From NCBI GenBank assembly GCA_001263235.1, contig LGRD01000018.1:62001-126000 (forward strand): a stretch of DNA of 64,000 nucleotides, read 5' to 3'. The DNA comes from Methylibium sp. NZG (GTDB lineage Bacteria > Pseudomonadota > Gammaproteobacteria > Burkholderiales > Burkholderiaceae_C). The position numbers and the translations under genes were made by a program. Under the pieces are notes generated by a model. It had not been told where the DNA came from, did not search any database, and worked only from the letters and a program-made list of their open reading frames with translations. Of the stretch, positions 35,420-43,411 are shown in pieces. The number at the start of each line of letters is the position of its first letter. Position 1 is the first letter of the stretch.

Positions 35420-36487
35420 TCAGCGTACGACCAACCGCCCCGGCCCCTCGATCACGCTGCCGATCACCGCCGCCTGCGCAAACCCGTCGCGCCGGAAGAT
35501 CGCCAGCACCTCGTCGACCGCATCGGGAGCACACGCCACCAGCAGGCCGCCGCTGGTTTGCGGGTCGGTCAGCAGCGCGCGGTCGGCAGCAGCAAAGCTG
35601 TCGGGCACGCTCACGTCGCGGCCGTAGCCGTCCCAGTTGCGGCCGGAGGCGCCAGTGACCATGCCCTGCGCTGCCATCTCGCGCACGCCGTTCAGCATCG
35701 GCACCTTTGCCCAATCGATCTGCACCGTGCACTTGGCGCCGCGCGCCAGTTCCAGGCTGTGGCCGGCCAGGCCGAAGCCGGTGATGTCGGTCAGCGCATG
35801 CACGCCGGGCAGGTTGGCCAGCGCGATGCCGGGCTTGTTGAGCTTGGTCGTGGTCGCAATCATCTGCGTGTAGCCCTCGGCACTCAGCGCATCTTTCTTC
35901 AGCGCAGCCGACAGGATGCCCACGCCGACCGGCTTGCCCAGCACCAGCACGTCGCCGGGTTTCGCGTCGGCGTTGCGCTTGACCTTGGCCGGGTGCACCA
36001 GGCCCATCACCACCAGACCGTAGATCGGCTCGACCGAGTCGATGGTGTGGCCGCCCGCAATCGGGATGCCCGCTTCGGCGCACATGCTTTCGCCGCCCTT
36101 CAAGATGCGGCCGATCGTCTCCAGCGGCAGCACGTTGATCGGCATGCCCACCAGCGCCAGCGCCATGATCGGCCGGCCGCCCATCGCGTACACGTCGCTG
36201 ATCGCGTTGGTGGCGGCGATCTGGCCGAAGTGGTACGGGTCGTCGACGATGGGCATGAAGAAGTCGGTCGTTGCGATCAGCGCCTGCTCGTCGTTCAACT
36301 TGTAGACGGCCGCGTCGTCGGCGGTCTCGATGCCGACGAGCAATTCTTTCGGCGCGGGGAAGCCGGTCGAGTTCTTCAGGATTTCGGCCAGCACGCCGGG
36401 TGCGATCTTGCAGCCGCAGCCGCCGCCGTGGGAGAGGGAGGTCAGGCGCACGGCCTTGTCGCGGGCCGTGTCGTTCGGGGCATTCAT
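35420..36487 (-). CDS. selD: selenide, water dikinase / selenophosphate synthetase (SelD; SenC of a selenoneine locus)
   Basis: 355 residues. The nucleophilic Cys24 and Lys27 lie in SHGGGCGCKI, matching the catalytic Cys/Lys of E. coli SelD. The ATP-binding PurM-like fold follows (ETADDAAVYKLN, ATTDFFMPIVDDPYHFGQIAA, NAISDVYAMGGRPIMAL, TDITGFGLAGHSLE, LLTDPQTSGGLLVAC). It makes selenophosphate from selenide and ATP. The ATG overlaps the stop of the senB gene by 4 bp (ATGA) and senA is divergent beyond that, so here it most likely feeds selenosugar and selenoneine synthesis. A role in selenoprotein or tRNA modification is not excluded. Confidence 0.95.
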   Translation of the reverse strand: MNAPNDTARDKAVRLTSLSHGGGCGCKIAPGVLAEILKNSTGFPAPKELLVGIETADDAAVYKLNDEQALIATTDFFMPIVDDPYHFGQIAATNAISDVYAMGGRPIMALALVGMPINVLPLETIGRILKGGESMCAEAGIPIAGGHTIDSVEPIYGLVVMGLVHPAKVKRNADAKPGDVLVLGKPVGVGILSAALKKDALSAEGYTQMIATTTKLNKPGIALANLPGVHALTDITGFGLAGHSLELARGAKCTVQIDWAKVPMLNGVREMAAQGMVTGASGRNWDGYGRDVSVPDSFAAADRALLTDPQTSGGLLVACAPDAVDEVLAIFRRDGFAQAAVIGSVIEGPGRLVVR

Positions 36488-37458
36488 GGGGCGGTCTCCA
36501 GGGCGGTGGTGATCAGGTGGATGAGCCGGCGCTGTTCTTCGGCGGGCTCGAACAGGGGCGCGCGGGCGACGGTCTGCGCGCGAAGGTTCGTCAGGAGGCC
36601 GGGCTCATCACGTGCGCGCATCACCAAATTGGCAAGGCCCGCATCATCGCCGAGTTCGAAGTACCCCGCATGGCCGGCGCCGAGCATGCCCACGTTGCCC
36701 GCAATGCGCGATGCCAGCACCGCCGTGCTGCTTTGCGCAGCCTCCAGGATCACTTGCGCGCCGCCTTCCATGCGGCTCGTGCTCACCAGCACCTGCGCGC
36801 GCCGGATGTGCTGGCGCGCAGCCGCACGTGGCAGGCCGCCGAGCCAGCGGTAGGTCGCGCATTCGGCTTGCGTGCGCCGCGCGGCCGTGCCGAGCGCGGG
36901 GTCGAGCGCGTCGCCGATGTGCACGAAGCGAATGTCGCGCCGCTCACGCAGTCGCCGTGCAGCGCGCATGAACGTGGCGGGGTCTTTCTCGTCGCGCAAG
37001 TGGCCCACGCTCACCACGTGCAACACGCGTCGTGGCGCCGGCACCGGCTGCAACCGCGTGGCCGACTGGTAGATCACCGAACACTTGGGCCGCAACGCGG
37101 CCGGCAACTCGTCCACGCCCTGGTCTTGCAGCACCACGAGGTGCGTGGCCTGCCGCAGCGAGCGCTGGGCCGAGGCGTCGGCGTGGATGTCGCGGTACAG
37201 GTCGGTGCCGGTCAGCACCACCACCAGCGGCCGGTTCGGGTGCGCACGCGCGAACGCATCGATGCTGGCGGCCGAGCGGCGCGCATGCAGCGCGATCAGC
37301 AGCTCGCAGGGTTCGCCGCGCCAGGCATCCAGAATGCCGGTGCGACAATCATCGGCCAGCATGCGCGACCAGCGCCACGCGGTATGCCAGTTGCCATTGT
37401 TGGCCGCTGCCAGCGCAGGGCTCGCGATCAACACCCGGGGTCTTGTCTTGCTCGACAT
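36484..37458 (-). CDS. senB: selenosugar synthase, glycosyltransferase-like (SenB)
   Basis: ATG 37458 gives 324 residues (MSSKTRPRVLIASP); ATG 37473 or 37488 are possible but would run into the senA start. It has a GT-B-like glycosyltransferase pattern: SPALAAANNGNWHTAWRWSRML N-terminally and VLVSTSRMEGGAQVILEAAQSSTAVLASRIAGNVGMLG in the nucleotide-sugar-binding half. SenB couples selenophosphate with UDP-N-acetyl sugar to form a selenosugar. The 4-bp overlap with selD and the divergent EgtB-like gene match the published senABC arrangement. Without that context it would be called only a glycosyltransferase. Confidence 0.88.
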   Translation of the reverse strand: MSSKTRPRVLIASPALAAANNGNWHTAWRWSRMLADDCRTGILDAWRGEPCELLIALHARRSAASIDAFARAHPNRPLVVVLTGTDLYRDIHADASAQRSLRQATHLVVLQDQGVDELPAALRPKCSVIYQSATRLQPVPAPRRVLHVVSVGHLRDEKDPATFMRAARRLRERRDIRFVHIGDALDPALGTAARRTQAECATYRWLGGLPRAAARQHIRRAQVLVSTSRMEGGAQVILEAAQSSTAVLASRIAGNVGMLGAGHAGYFELGDDAGLANLVMRARDEPGLLTNLRAQTVARAPLFEPAEEQRRLIHLITTALETAP

Positions 37459-37486
37459 CGAAGTGACGGCCATTCCTTCCGCGCGC

Positions 37487-38713
37487 ATGCGCACCGCGGG
37501 CGGCGACCTGTTGTCCTTGGCGTTGATGGACGCGCGAAATCATACGTTGCGCTGGATCACCGCCTGCGAGCGCGCTCTCGGCGGGCCGCCGATGGTGGTG
37601 CCGCAGATGGCCGAGATCAACCCACCGCTGTGGGAGCTGGGCCACGTCGGTTGGTTTCAGGAGCACTGGATCGGCCGCAACGTGCAGCGCCAGCGCGGCC
37701 CCCGCTGCGACCCGACCACGCCGCGCCTGGCCTCCATCCTGCCCGGCGCCGACGGCTGGTACGACAGCAGCCACGTGCCGCACAGCACGCGCTGGCAGCT
37801 CGACCTGCCGAATCTGAGCGACACCAAGCAGTACCTCGTGCACACGCTGGAGACGACGCTGGAGCTGCTTGAGCAAACGCCCGACGACGACGACGCGCTC
37901 TACTTCTACCGCCTCGCGCTGTTCCATGAAGACATGCACGTCGAGGCGCTGGCCATGCTGTCGCAGACGCTCGACTTCGACGCCGGCCTGCTGCCCGCGC
38001 TGGCAACGCTGAACCCCCGCGAGCCGCTGCTGTTCCCGGCCACGCGCTGGAGTCTGGGCAGCGCGCGGCCCAAGCGGCGCGCGCGCGACCCGGTGGTGGA
38101 CCGTGTCGGCGGCGGCTTCGTGTTCGACAACGAGAAGTGGGGCCACGAAGTCGAGGTGCCCGAGTTCGAGATCGACGCGCAAGCCGTGAGCTGGGCGCAA
38201 TACGGCGAGTTCGTCGAAGACGGCGGCTACGACGAGCGCCGCTTCTGGAGCGACGACGGCTGGGCCTGGGTGCAGCGCCTGGAGCGCCGCACGCCGCGCC
38301 ACGTCGACCAGATGCGCCAGGGCGTGCTGCTGCGCCGCCACGGCAAGATGATGTGCGTGCCGATGCAGCAGCCCGTGATGCACGTCAGCTGGTTCGAAGC
38401 CGACGCCTGGTGCCGCTGGGCCGGCCGCCGCCTGCCCGCCGAAGTGGAGTGGGAAGTGGCCGCCCACCAGGGCGCCACGCGCGGCTTTCGCTGGGGCGAT
38501 GTGTGGGAGTGGACGGCCAGCACCTTTCGGCCGTATCCAGGCTTCGAAGCCGACCCGTACCGCGACTATTCGCAACCCTGGTTCGGCACCCACAAGGTGC
38601 TCCGCGGCGCGTCCTTCGCCACCAGCTCGCGGGTGCGCAACCCGAAGTTCCGCAACTTCTATTCTCCGGAGCGGGATGATGTGTTTTGTGGGTTCAGGAG
38701 TTGCGCGGTTTGA
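37487..38713 (+). CDS. senA: selenoneine synthase, EgtB-like (SenA)
   Basis: ATG 37487 gives 408 residues; GTG 37463 and ATG 37526 are alternatives. The N-terminal DinB-like domain has the iron-ligand histidines expected of the EgtB family: H53 in LGHVGWFQEHW and the pair in FHEDMHVEAL (about 146 and 150). The C-terminal FGE-sulfatase domain contains WCRWAGRRLPAEVEWEVAA, WEWTAS and RNFYSPERDDVFCGFR. SenA joins hercynine to a selenosugar by oxidative C-Se bond formation. Hercynine would need EgtD, which is not in the window. The start regions of senA and senB lie within about 30 bp of each other. Confidence 0.88.
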   Translation: MRTAGGDLLSLALMDARNHTLRWITACERALGGPPMVVPQMAEINPPLWELGHVGWFQEHWIGRNVQRQRGPRCDPTTPRLASILPGADGWYDSSHVPHSTRWQLDLPNLSDTKQYLVHTLETTLELLEQTPDDDDALYFYRLALFHEDMHVEALAMLSQTLDFDAGLLPALATLNPREPLLFPATRWSLGSARPKRRARDPVVDRVGGGFVFDNEKWGHEVEVPEFEIDAQAVSWAQYGEFVEDGGYDERRFWSDDGWAWVQRLERRTPRHVDQMRQGVLLRRHGKMMCVPMQQPVMHVSWFEADAWCRWAGRRLPAEVEWEVAAHQGATRGFRWGDVWEWTASTFRPYPGFEADPYRDYSQPWFGTHKVLRGASFATSSRVRNPKFRNFYSPERDDVFCGFRSCAV

Positions 38714-38716
38714 CTT

Positions 38717-38756
38717 GCTCCCTCTCCCCCTGGGAGAGGGCGGGGGTGAGGGCTGG
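38717..38756. repeat. REP-like palindrome after senA
   Basis: CTCCCTCTCCCCCTGGGAGAG with a GGGGGTGAGGGC flank, 4 bp after the senA stop. It is an inverted mate of the copy at 39330-39367, bracketing the cassette between. Confidence 0.75.
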
Positions 38757-38784
38757 TTGTCACGAACTTCCCGCAACCGTCGGA

Positions 38785-39310
38785 GCGGGATCAGCCCGCC
38801 GCGGCACTCCGCTACGCGAATGTCCCCCGAGCCGGAGTACCGTCTCTCCTCCTTTACTTCGCTGCGCGAAGCGCCGCACCGGCCTGATCGGGCGTGCCGT
38901 GGTTCGCGCCCGTGAGTCTCAAACGCAGGCTAAACCACGTTGGAGACCTCACCAACTTACAACGCGGAGGACTGCCAATGTCGCAAGCGAACATCAACGA
39001 CGCGTTGGTAGTGCTGCCCAAAGAAGCGGCGGCAGTGCGAAAGTTGTCGCCAAGCAGCGTTCCCGACACAGCGTTCCTGCAAGTCATCAACAGAGTGTGA
39101 CCTCCCCGACTTTCGTGGAGCCCGACTACTTCGCTAACCTTCCCGTTCAAGCAAACGCCCACGGCATGCCGTGGTCTGTCGCCCAACACAAGCAGTGGCA
39201 AGCCGAGGGCGTCGGGTGACCGGCGGAGTGAAGTAAAGGAGGAGAGGCAGGGCAGGGCCCCGGCCTCGGGGGACATGAACGGAGCCGGTTACCCGATGGC
39301 CTCGGCCCTC
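38785..39310. repeat. inverted-arm cassette, copy A
   Basis: The left arm (38785-38889) and right arm (39201-39310) are imperfect inverted repeats of each other: CCCCCGAGCCGGAGTACC with CCTTTACTTCGCTGCGC on the left, the complement on the right. Both arms match copy B (52603-52863) over about 100 bp each, but the roughly 310-bp centre does not. The centre holds a small ORF (38978-39100). No transposase is seen. The cassette lies between the convergent senA and PQQ-ABC permease genes. Confidence 0.75.
38978..39100 (+). CDS. small ORF carried inside cassette A
   Basis: 40 residues (MSQANINDALVVLPKEAAAV to QVINRV) behind a good CGGAGG site 7 bp upstream of the ATG. There is no signal peptide, membrane segment or known motif. 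Its base composition is lower in GC than the flanking arms. A second open frame (ending at 39219 with WSVAQHKQWQAEGVG) overlaps its end. It may be a genuine small protein or chance; nothing homologous is in copy B. Confidence 0.35.
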   Translation: MSQANINDALVVLPKEAAAVRKLSPSSVPDTAFLQVINRV

Positions 39311-39329
39311 GCAGACCTCGGCATGGCCG

Positions 39330-39367
39330 GCCCCTCACCCAACCCTCTCCCCAGAGGGGCGAGGGAC
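39330..39367. repeat. REP-like palindrome
   Basis: CCCCTCACCCAACCCTCTCCCC-aga-GGGGCGAGGG, inverted relative to 38717-38756, just beyond the stop of the PQQ-associated permease gene. Confidence 0.75.
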
Positions 39368-39374
39368 CAATACT

Positions 39375-40244
39375 TCAGCCCCCGCGCTTGGCCAAGCCGC
39401 CGAAGCCGCGCTGCGGGTCGTAGCCCCAGCACGCCAGCCCGAAGAAGACCGCCAGGCAACCGAGCACCACGTACGGCGCCAACCCGGGGTCTTTGCCGTA
39501 CAGCGCAAACCGAATCCACTCGATCGCGTGCGTGAACGGGTTGAAGCGGGCGAGTTGATACACCCACTCGGCGCCCGACTCCTGCAGCTTCCACAGCGGG
39601 TACAGCGCGGTGGACATGAAATACATCGGGAAGATGACGAAGTTCATCGTGCCGGCGAAATTTTCGAGTTGCTTGATGTGGACGCTCAGCAGCAGGCCGA
39701 GTGCGCCGAGCATCAGCGCGCCGCACATCAGCGCCACCAGCGCATGCAGCCCGGCCAGCGACAGCACCGGCAGCGTGGTGCCAATCAGCGCGGCCACGAT
39801 GATGAACGCCAGCGCCTGCAGCACCGACAGCAGCGCGGTGGCGCACAGCTTGCTGAACAGCAACCACGGGCGCGGCAGCGGGGCGGTGAGCAGCAGGCGC
39901 ATCAGGCCCATCTCGCGGTCGTAGACCATCGACAGGCTCGACTGCATGCCGTTGAACAGCAGCACCATGCCCACCAGGCCGGGGGCGATGTAGACGTCGT
40001 ACGGAATGTAGGTGTCGTACGGCTCGACGATGGCGATGCCGAACACGTTGCGAAAGCCAGCCGCGAAGACTGCGAGCCACAGCAGCGGGCGCACCAGCGC
40101 CGAAATCAGCCGCCCCGTCTGCTGCGAGAACTTGAACAACTCGCGCATGACGATCGCCTGCATGGCCTGCAGCGCATGCGGCATGCCGCGACGTGCGCCG
40201 ACCTCGGCAGGGCCGGCGGGGCTGGCCTTGCCCACAGGGCTCAT
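39375..40244 (-). CDS. ABC-2 type permease of the PQQ-alcohol-dehydrogenase-associated ABC system
   Basis: ATG 40244 gives 289 residues; upstream in-frame residues are Arg/Pro-rich and unlikely. Six hydrophobic segments are visible, with RELFKFSQQTGRLISALVRPLLWLAVFAAGF, LVGMVLLFNGMQSSLSMVYDREMGLMRLLLTAPLPR and NFVIFPMYFMSTALYPLW typical of ABC-2 exporters. Its neighbours (receptor, YVTN propeller, ATPase) identify the four-gene system found with PQQ-dependent alcohol dehydrogenases in pseudomonads (ped locus). It is the last gene of the operon, 85 bp after the receptor gene. The transported molecule is unknown. Confidence 0.88.
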   Translation of the reverse strand: MSPVGKASPAGPAEVGARRGMPHALQAMQAIVMRELFKFSQQTGRLISALVRPLLWLAVFAAGFRNVFGIAIVEPYDTYIPYDVYIAPGLVGMVLLFNGMQSSLSMVYDREMGLMRLLLTAPLPRPWLLFSKLCATALLSVLQALAFIIVAALIGTTLPVLSLAGLHALVALMCGALMLGALGLLLSVHIKQLENFAGTMNFVIFPMYFMSTALYPLWKLQESGAEWVYQLARFNPFTHAIEWIRFALYGKDPGLAPYVVLGCLAVFFGLACWGYDPQRGFGGLAKRGG

Positions 40245-40329
40245 GGTGCAAGGCGACCGCACTGCGCGGCCGCGCGGGTGGGCAGGCGGGCGGCCGATCG
40301 GCCGGCGTCGGGGGCCTTGCGCAGGGCGC

Positions 40330-41502
40330 TCAACGGGTTGCCTTGCAGAGCTTCTCGGGCGCGTCGGCGCCCAGCGTATCGAGCGTGTTCCGCGGGTGCA
40401 GCACACCGTCGGCCGGCGCCACGGCCACCACGCTTTGGCCGTCGGTCAAGAACACTGGTTGCCGCAACTGCCCGTCCCACGCGCGAAAGCTCATCGTGAC
40501 GCCCTTGGAGCCGTCGACCTCGCCCACCGCAATCGCCTTCTGGAACGCGGCCGTCGGTCCCTTCGGCGCGGCCACGGCGGCGGCGATCAGCGCCTTGCCT
40601 GCCATCCACGCCGGCCAGTCGTGCGCCCCCATCGGCCTGCCGACGGCCTTGTTCAGGCGGCGCGACACCTGCGGCGCACCGAACCGCTCGAACTTGGGCG
40701 ACCAGGCCACGGCCACCAGCCCGCCGTCGCCCACCACCGGGCGCGGCAGCGCGGTGCGGTAGGGCAGGCCGGCGGCAAACTCTCCGTCGCTGTCGACGAC
40801 CCACACCACGTCGTAGGTGCCTTGCGTTAGCAACAGCGGGTTGGCCAGTTCGCGCTCGCGCGGGTCGCCCGAGAGCTTGAACGGCTTGCTGGCCACCACC
40901 TTCATGCCGTAGCGCTTGATCGCCCCTTGCACGGTGGCCATGCGCTCGGCATCGCCCGGGTTCGTGCCGGTGAGCAGCAGCACGTTGGTCCAGCGCCGGG
41001 CCACCAGGGTTTGCGCCAGCGCATCGGCGCGCATGCGGTCGCTCGGGGCCAGGTGGAACAGGTTGCTGCGGCAGCCGGCTTCGCGCAGCGAGTCGGCCGC
41101 GGCGCCGACGTTGAGGACGGGCAGGGCGGCCGCCTCTGCAACCGGCCCCACCCAGGCGGCTGGCAGATCGACCACCAGCGCCGCGGCGCCGGCCTTGGCG
41201 GCTTGCGCGGCGGCGCTGCGGGCAGCGGCCGCATCGGCCACTTCGACGACCTGGAGTTCGAGCTTCGCGCCGGCGGTGTCGAGTTCGAGCTGCCCTTCCG
41301 TGAAGGCCACGCGCAGTGCGTCGGCGGCCGGCCCGGTGGGGTGACCGAGGTAGGCGCGCTCCACGCGCGAGCGGTCCAGGCGCGGGTCGTCCGCAGGGGC
41401 CAGCAACGTGACCTTGAACGTCGCTGCTTCGGCGGGTGGGCTCGCCGCCAGCAGGGCCAGCAGAGCCAGCGGTACCAGCAGGAGCGCCGACGGAAGCTTC
41501 AC
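40330..41502 (-). CDS. ABC substrate-binding-like protein of the PQQ-alcohol dehydrogenase system
   Basis: A GTG at 41502 overlaps the propeller gene's stop (GTGA) and gives 390 residues. A Sec signal (LLLVPLALLALLAASPPAEA) precedes a Leu/Ile/Val-type periplasmic binding fold: LVVDLPAAWVGPVAEAAALPVLNVGAA, NLFHLAPSDRMRADALAQTLVARRW and RYGMKVVASKPFKLSGDPRERELANPL. The DPRLDRSRVERAYLGHPTG start is characteristic of the receptor-like member of this PQQ cluster. It probably works with an efflux-type permease, so its role may be sensing or delivery and not uptake. Confidence 0.88.
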   Translation of the reverse strand: MKLPSALLLVPLALLALLAASPPAEAATFKVTLLAPADDPRLDRSRVERAYLGHPTGPAADALRVAFTEGQLELDTAGAKLELQVVEVADAAAARSAAAQAAKAGAAALVVDLPAAWVGPVAEAAALPVLNVGAAADSLREAGCRSNLFHLAPSDRMRADALAQTLVARRWTNVLLLTGTNPGDAERMATVQGAIKRYGMKVVASKPFKLSGDPRERELANPLLLTQGTYDVVWVVDSDGEFAAGLPYRTALPRPVVGDGGLVAVAWSPKFERFGAPQVSRRLNKAVGRPMGAHDWPAWMAGKALIAAAVAAPKGPTAAFQKAIAVGEVDGSKGVTMSFRAWDGQLRQPVFLTDGQSVVAVAPADGVLHPRNTLDTLGADAPEKLCKATR

Positions 41503-42470
41503 TCGACCACCAGCACGGTGTGCGGAACCCGGCCCACCTTGATCGTCTTCAGCGGTTTGGCGCTGGCCACGTCCACGATCGTCAGGTCGTCGGACATGCC
41601 GTTGACGACATAGAGGTTCTTCTCCGCCTTGTCGAGCGCCACGCTCCAGGCCCGCTTGCCCACCAGAACCTGGTCGGTCACCTTGCGCGAGGCCACGTCG
41701 ACAAACGCCACGTGGTTGGCCTTGCCCAGGCCCACGAACGCTCGCTTGCCATCGCGGCTCATCGTGATACCCACCGGCGTGATGTCGGCTGCGCGCGCGC
41801 CCTTGACCTCGAACTTGAGCGTGGCCACGGCCTTGTTCTCTTTCGTGTCGATCACGGTGACGCTGGCGTCGAGCTCGTTCGTGACCCACAGCTGGCTGCC
41901 GTCGGGCGACAGCGCAAAGCGCCGCGGCCGCTTGCCGGTCTTGATGTTGTGCGCGGTTTTGCCGGTGGCCAGGTCGACCGCGTGCACCATGTTGGCGACC
42001 TCCGAGGTGACGTACACCGTCTTGCCGTCGGCCGAGATCTTGACCCCCTCGGGCTCGCCGCCGACCTTGATCTGGCCGGTTCGCTTGCCGCTGGCCAGGT
42101 CGACGATGCCCAGTTCGGCGTCCTCCTCGTTCGAGACGTACAAGGTCTTGCCGTCGGCCGAGATGTCGAAGATCTCGGGGTCTTGGCCCAGGCCGACCAG
42201 GCGGGCAGACTTGCCGCTGGCCAGGTCGATGAAGTCGGCCTGGTGCGAGTCGCCGCAGGCCACGGCGAGCTGCTTGCCGTCCGGCGTGAGCTGCATGTGG
42301 CGCGGGCGCTTGCAGGTCTTGATGGTGCCGGTGACGGCCTGCGTCTTCAGGTCGATCAAGGTGATGGCGTTGTCTTTTTCGCTCGACACATAGGCTGTGC
42401 CCTGTGCGACTGCAACGCCGAGTGACGAGGCCAGCGCCGCGGCGACGAGGGTTCGGGCAGCAGTCTGCAT
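41499..42470 (-). CDS. YVTN beta-propeller protein of the PQQ-alcohol dehydrogenase system
   Basis: ATG 42470 has AAGGAAAC upstream and gives 323 residues. A signal peptide (ARTLVAAALASSLGVAVAQG) is followed by about seven YVTN-type blades, each with a variant of LYVSNEEDAELGIVDLASGK or VYVTSEVANMVHAVDLATGK. The periplasmic propeller accompanies ABC genes next to PQQ-dependent alcohol dehydrogenases; its biochemical role is not established. It is the second gene of the operon, 57 bp after the ATPase, and overlaps the next gene by 4 bp. Confidence 0.9.
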   Translation of the reverse strand: MQTAARTLVAAALASSLGVAVAQGTAYVSSEKDNAITLIDLKTQAVTGTIKTCKRPRHMQLTPDGKQLAVACGDSHQADFIDLASGKSARLVGLGQDPEIFDISADGKTLYVSNEEDAELGIVDLASGKRTGQIKVGGEPEGVKISADGKTVYVTSEVANMVHAVDLATGKTAHNIKTGKRPRRFALSPDGSQLWVTNELDASVTVIDTKENKAVATLKFEVKGARAADITPVGITMSRDGKRAFVGLGKANHVAFVDVASRKVTDQVLVGKRAWSVALDKAEKNLYVVNGMSDDLTIVDVASAKPLKTIKVGRVPHTVLVVE

Positions 42471-42526
42471 GTTGAAGTTTCCTTGCAAGGGGTGAGCGGC
42501 GTGTTGCGGGAATCGAGGTTCGTCGG

Positions 42527-43240
42527 TCAGCTGGCGCGCTTGATGAAGCCCGCCTCCAGCGTGGTTTCGCCCAAGGCGCGCGTCACCTCGTAGGGCGAGC
42601 CGTCGGCCAGCAGCGAGCCCTTGTGCAGAACAACCACGCGGTCGGCGCTTTCAGCTTCTTCGACCCAGTGGGTCGCCCAGAGCACGCACACGCCGCGCTC
42701 GCGCACATCGGCGCGCAGTGCGGCGAGCAGGTCTTGGCGCGACTTCGGGTCCAGGCCCACCGTCGCTTCGTCCATCAGCAGCACGGCGGGTCGGTGCAGG
42801 TTGGCGCGCACCAGTTCGACCTTGCGGCGGTTGCCGCCGGAGAGTTCGCGCACCTTGCGGTTCAGGTCGGCGTCCACGCCCAGGCGCGCGCAGTCGGTGC
42901 GGATGCGCTGGTGCGCCAACGCGCGCGGCAGGCCGTGCAGGTCGGCCTGGAACAGCAGGTTGCGCAGGATGCTCAGGTCCAGGTCGAGCGAGATCTGCTG
43001 GAACACCACGCCGATGTGGCGCAGCGCTTTCGTCGGCGCATGCCGCAGCGAATGGCCCGCCACCTCGACCTCGCCTTCGTCGGCCGCGAACAGGCCGGTG
43101 AGCACCTGGAACAGCGTGGACTTGCCGGCCCCGTTGGGCCCGAGCAGCGCCACGAACTGGCCGGCAGGCAGCGACAGCGACAGCGCCTTCAACGCCGGCC
43201 GCTCGCCATAGCGCTTGGTGAGACCGTCGATTCGGAGCAT
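42527..43240 (-). CDS. ABC transporter ATP-binding protein of the PQQ-alcohol dehydrogenase system
   Basis: ATG 43240 gives 237 residues with Walker A GPNGAGKST, signature LSGGNRRKVELVRA, Walker B AVLLMDEAT and the H-loop in LWATHWVEEAESAD. It is a DrrA/CcmA-like exporter ATPase for the ABC-2 permease at 39375. First gene of the four-gene operon, divergent from an exported methyltransferase-like gene across 170 bp. Confidence 0.9.
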   Translation of the reverse strand: MLRIDGLTKRYGERPALKALSLSLPAGQFVALLGPNGAGKSTLFQVLTGLFAADEGEVEVAGHSLRHAPTKALRHIGVVFQQISLDLDLSILRNLLFQADLHGLPRALAHQRIRTDCARLGVDADLNRKVRELSGGNRRKVELVRANLHRPAVLLMDEATVGLDPKSRQDLLAALRADVRERGVCVLWATHWVEEAESADRVVVLHKGSLLADGSPYEVTRALGETTLEAGFIKRAS

Positions 43241-43411
43241 GGTGAGGGCGTGCGGTGCGCGGCTAGAAAAGCGTTGCGATTCTGGTGGCGGATCATGAAG
43301 TCGGCTGCTAGGGAATGTGCTTGCTCCATTTCGAAGCAGCCGGGCCATCCGGCGTTTCCGGCGGCGATACCATCGGCGGTCCCTGGAGACGCGCCTTTGC
43401 ACACTGCCCTG

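Noticed and set aside
35420-38713. Ergothioneine (EgtB/EgtD) operon
   Set aside because: The EgtB-like gene pairs with a glycosyltransferase and SelD, the selenoneine arrangement, and no EgtD is adjacent.
38785-39310. Integron attC site for cassette A
   Set aside because: A few GTT/AAC-like cores occur, but the paired R/L box layout is missing and the arms are far longer than attC half-sites.
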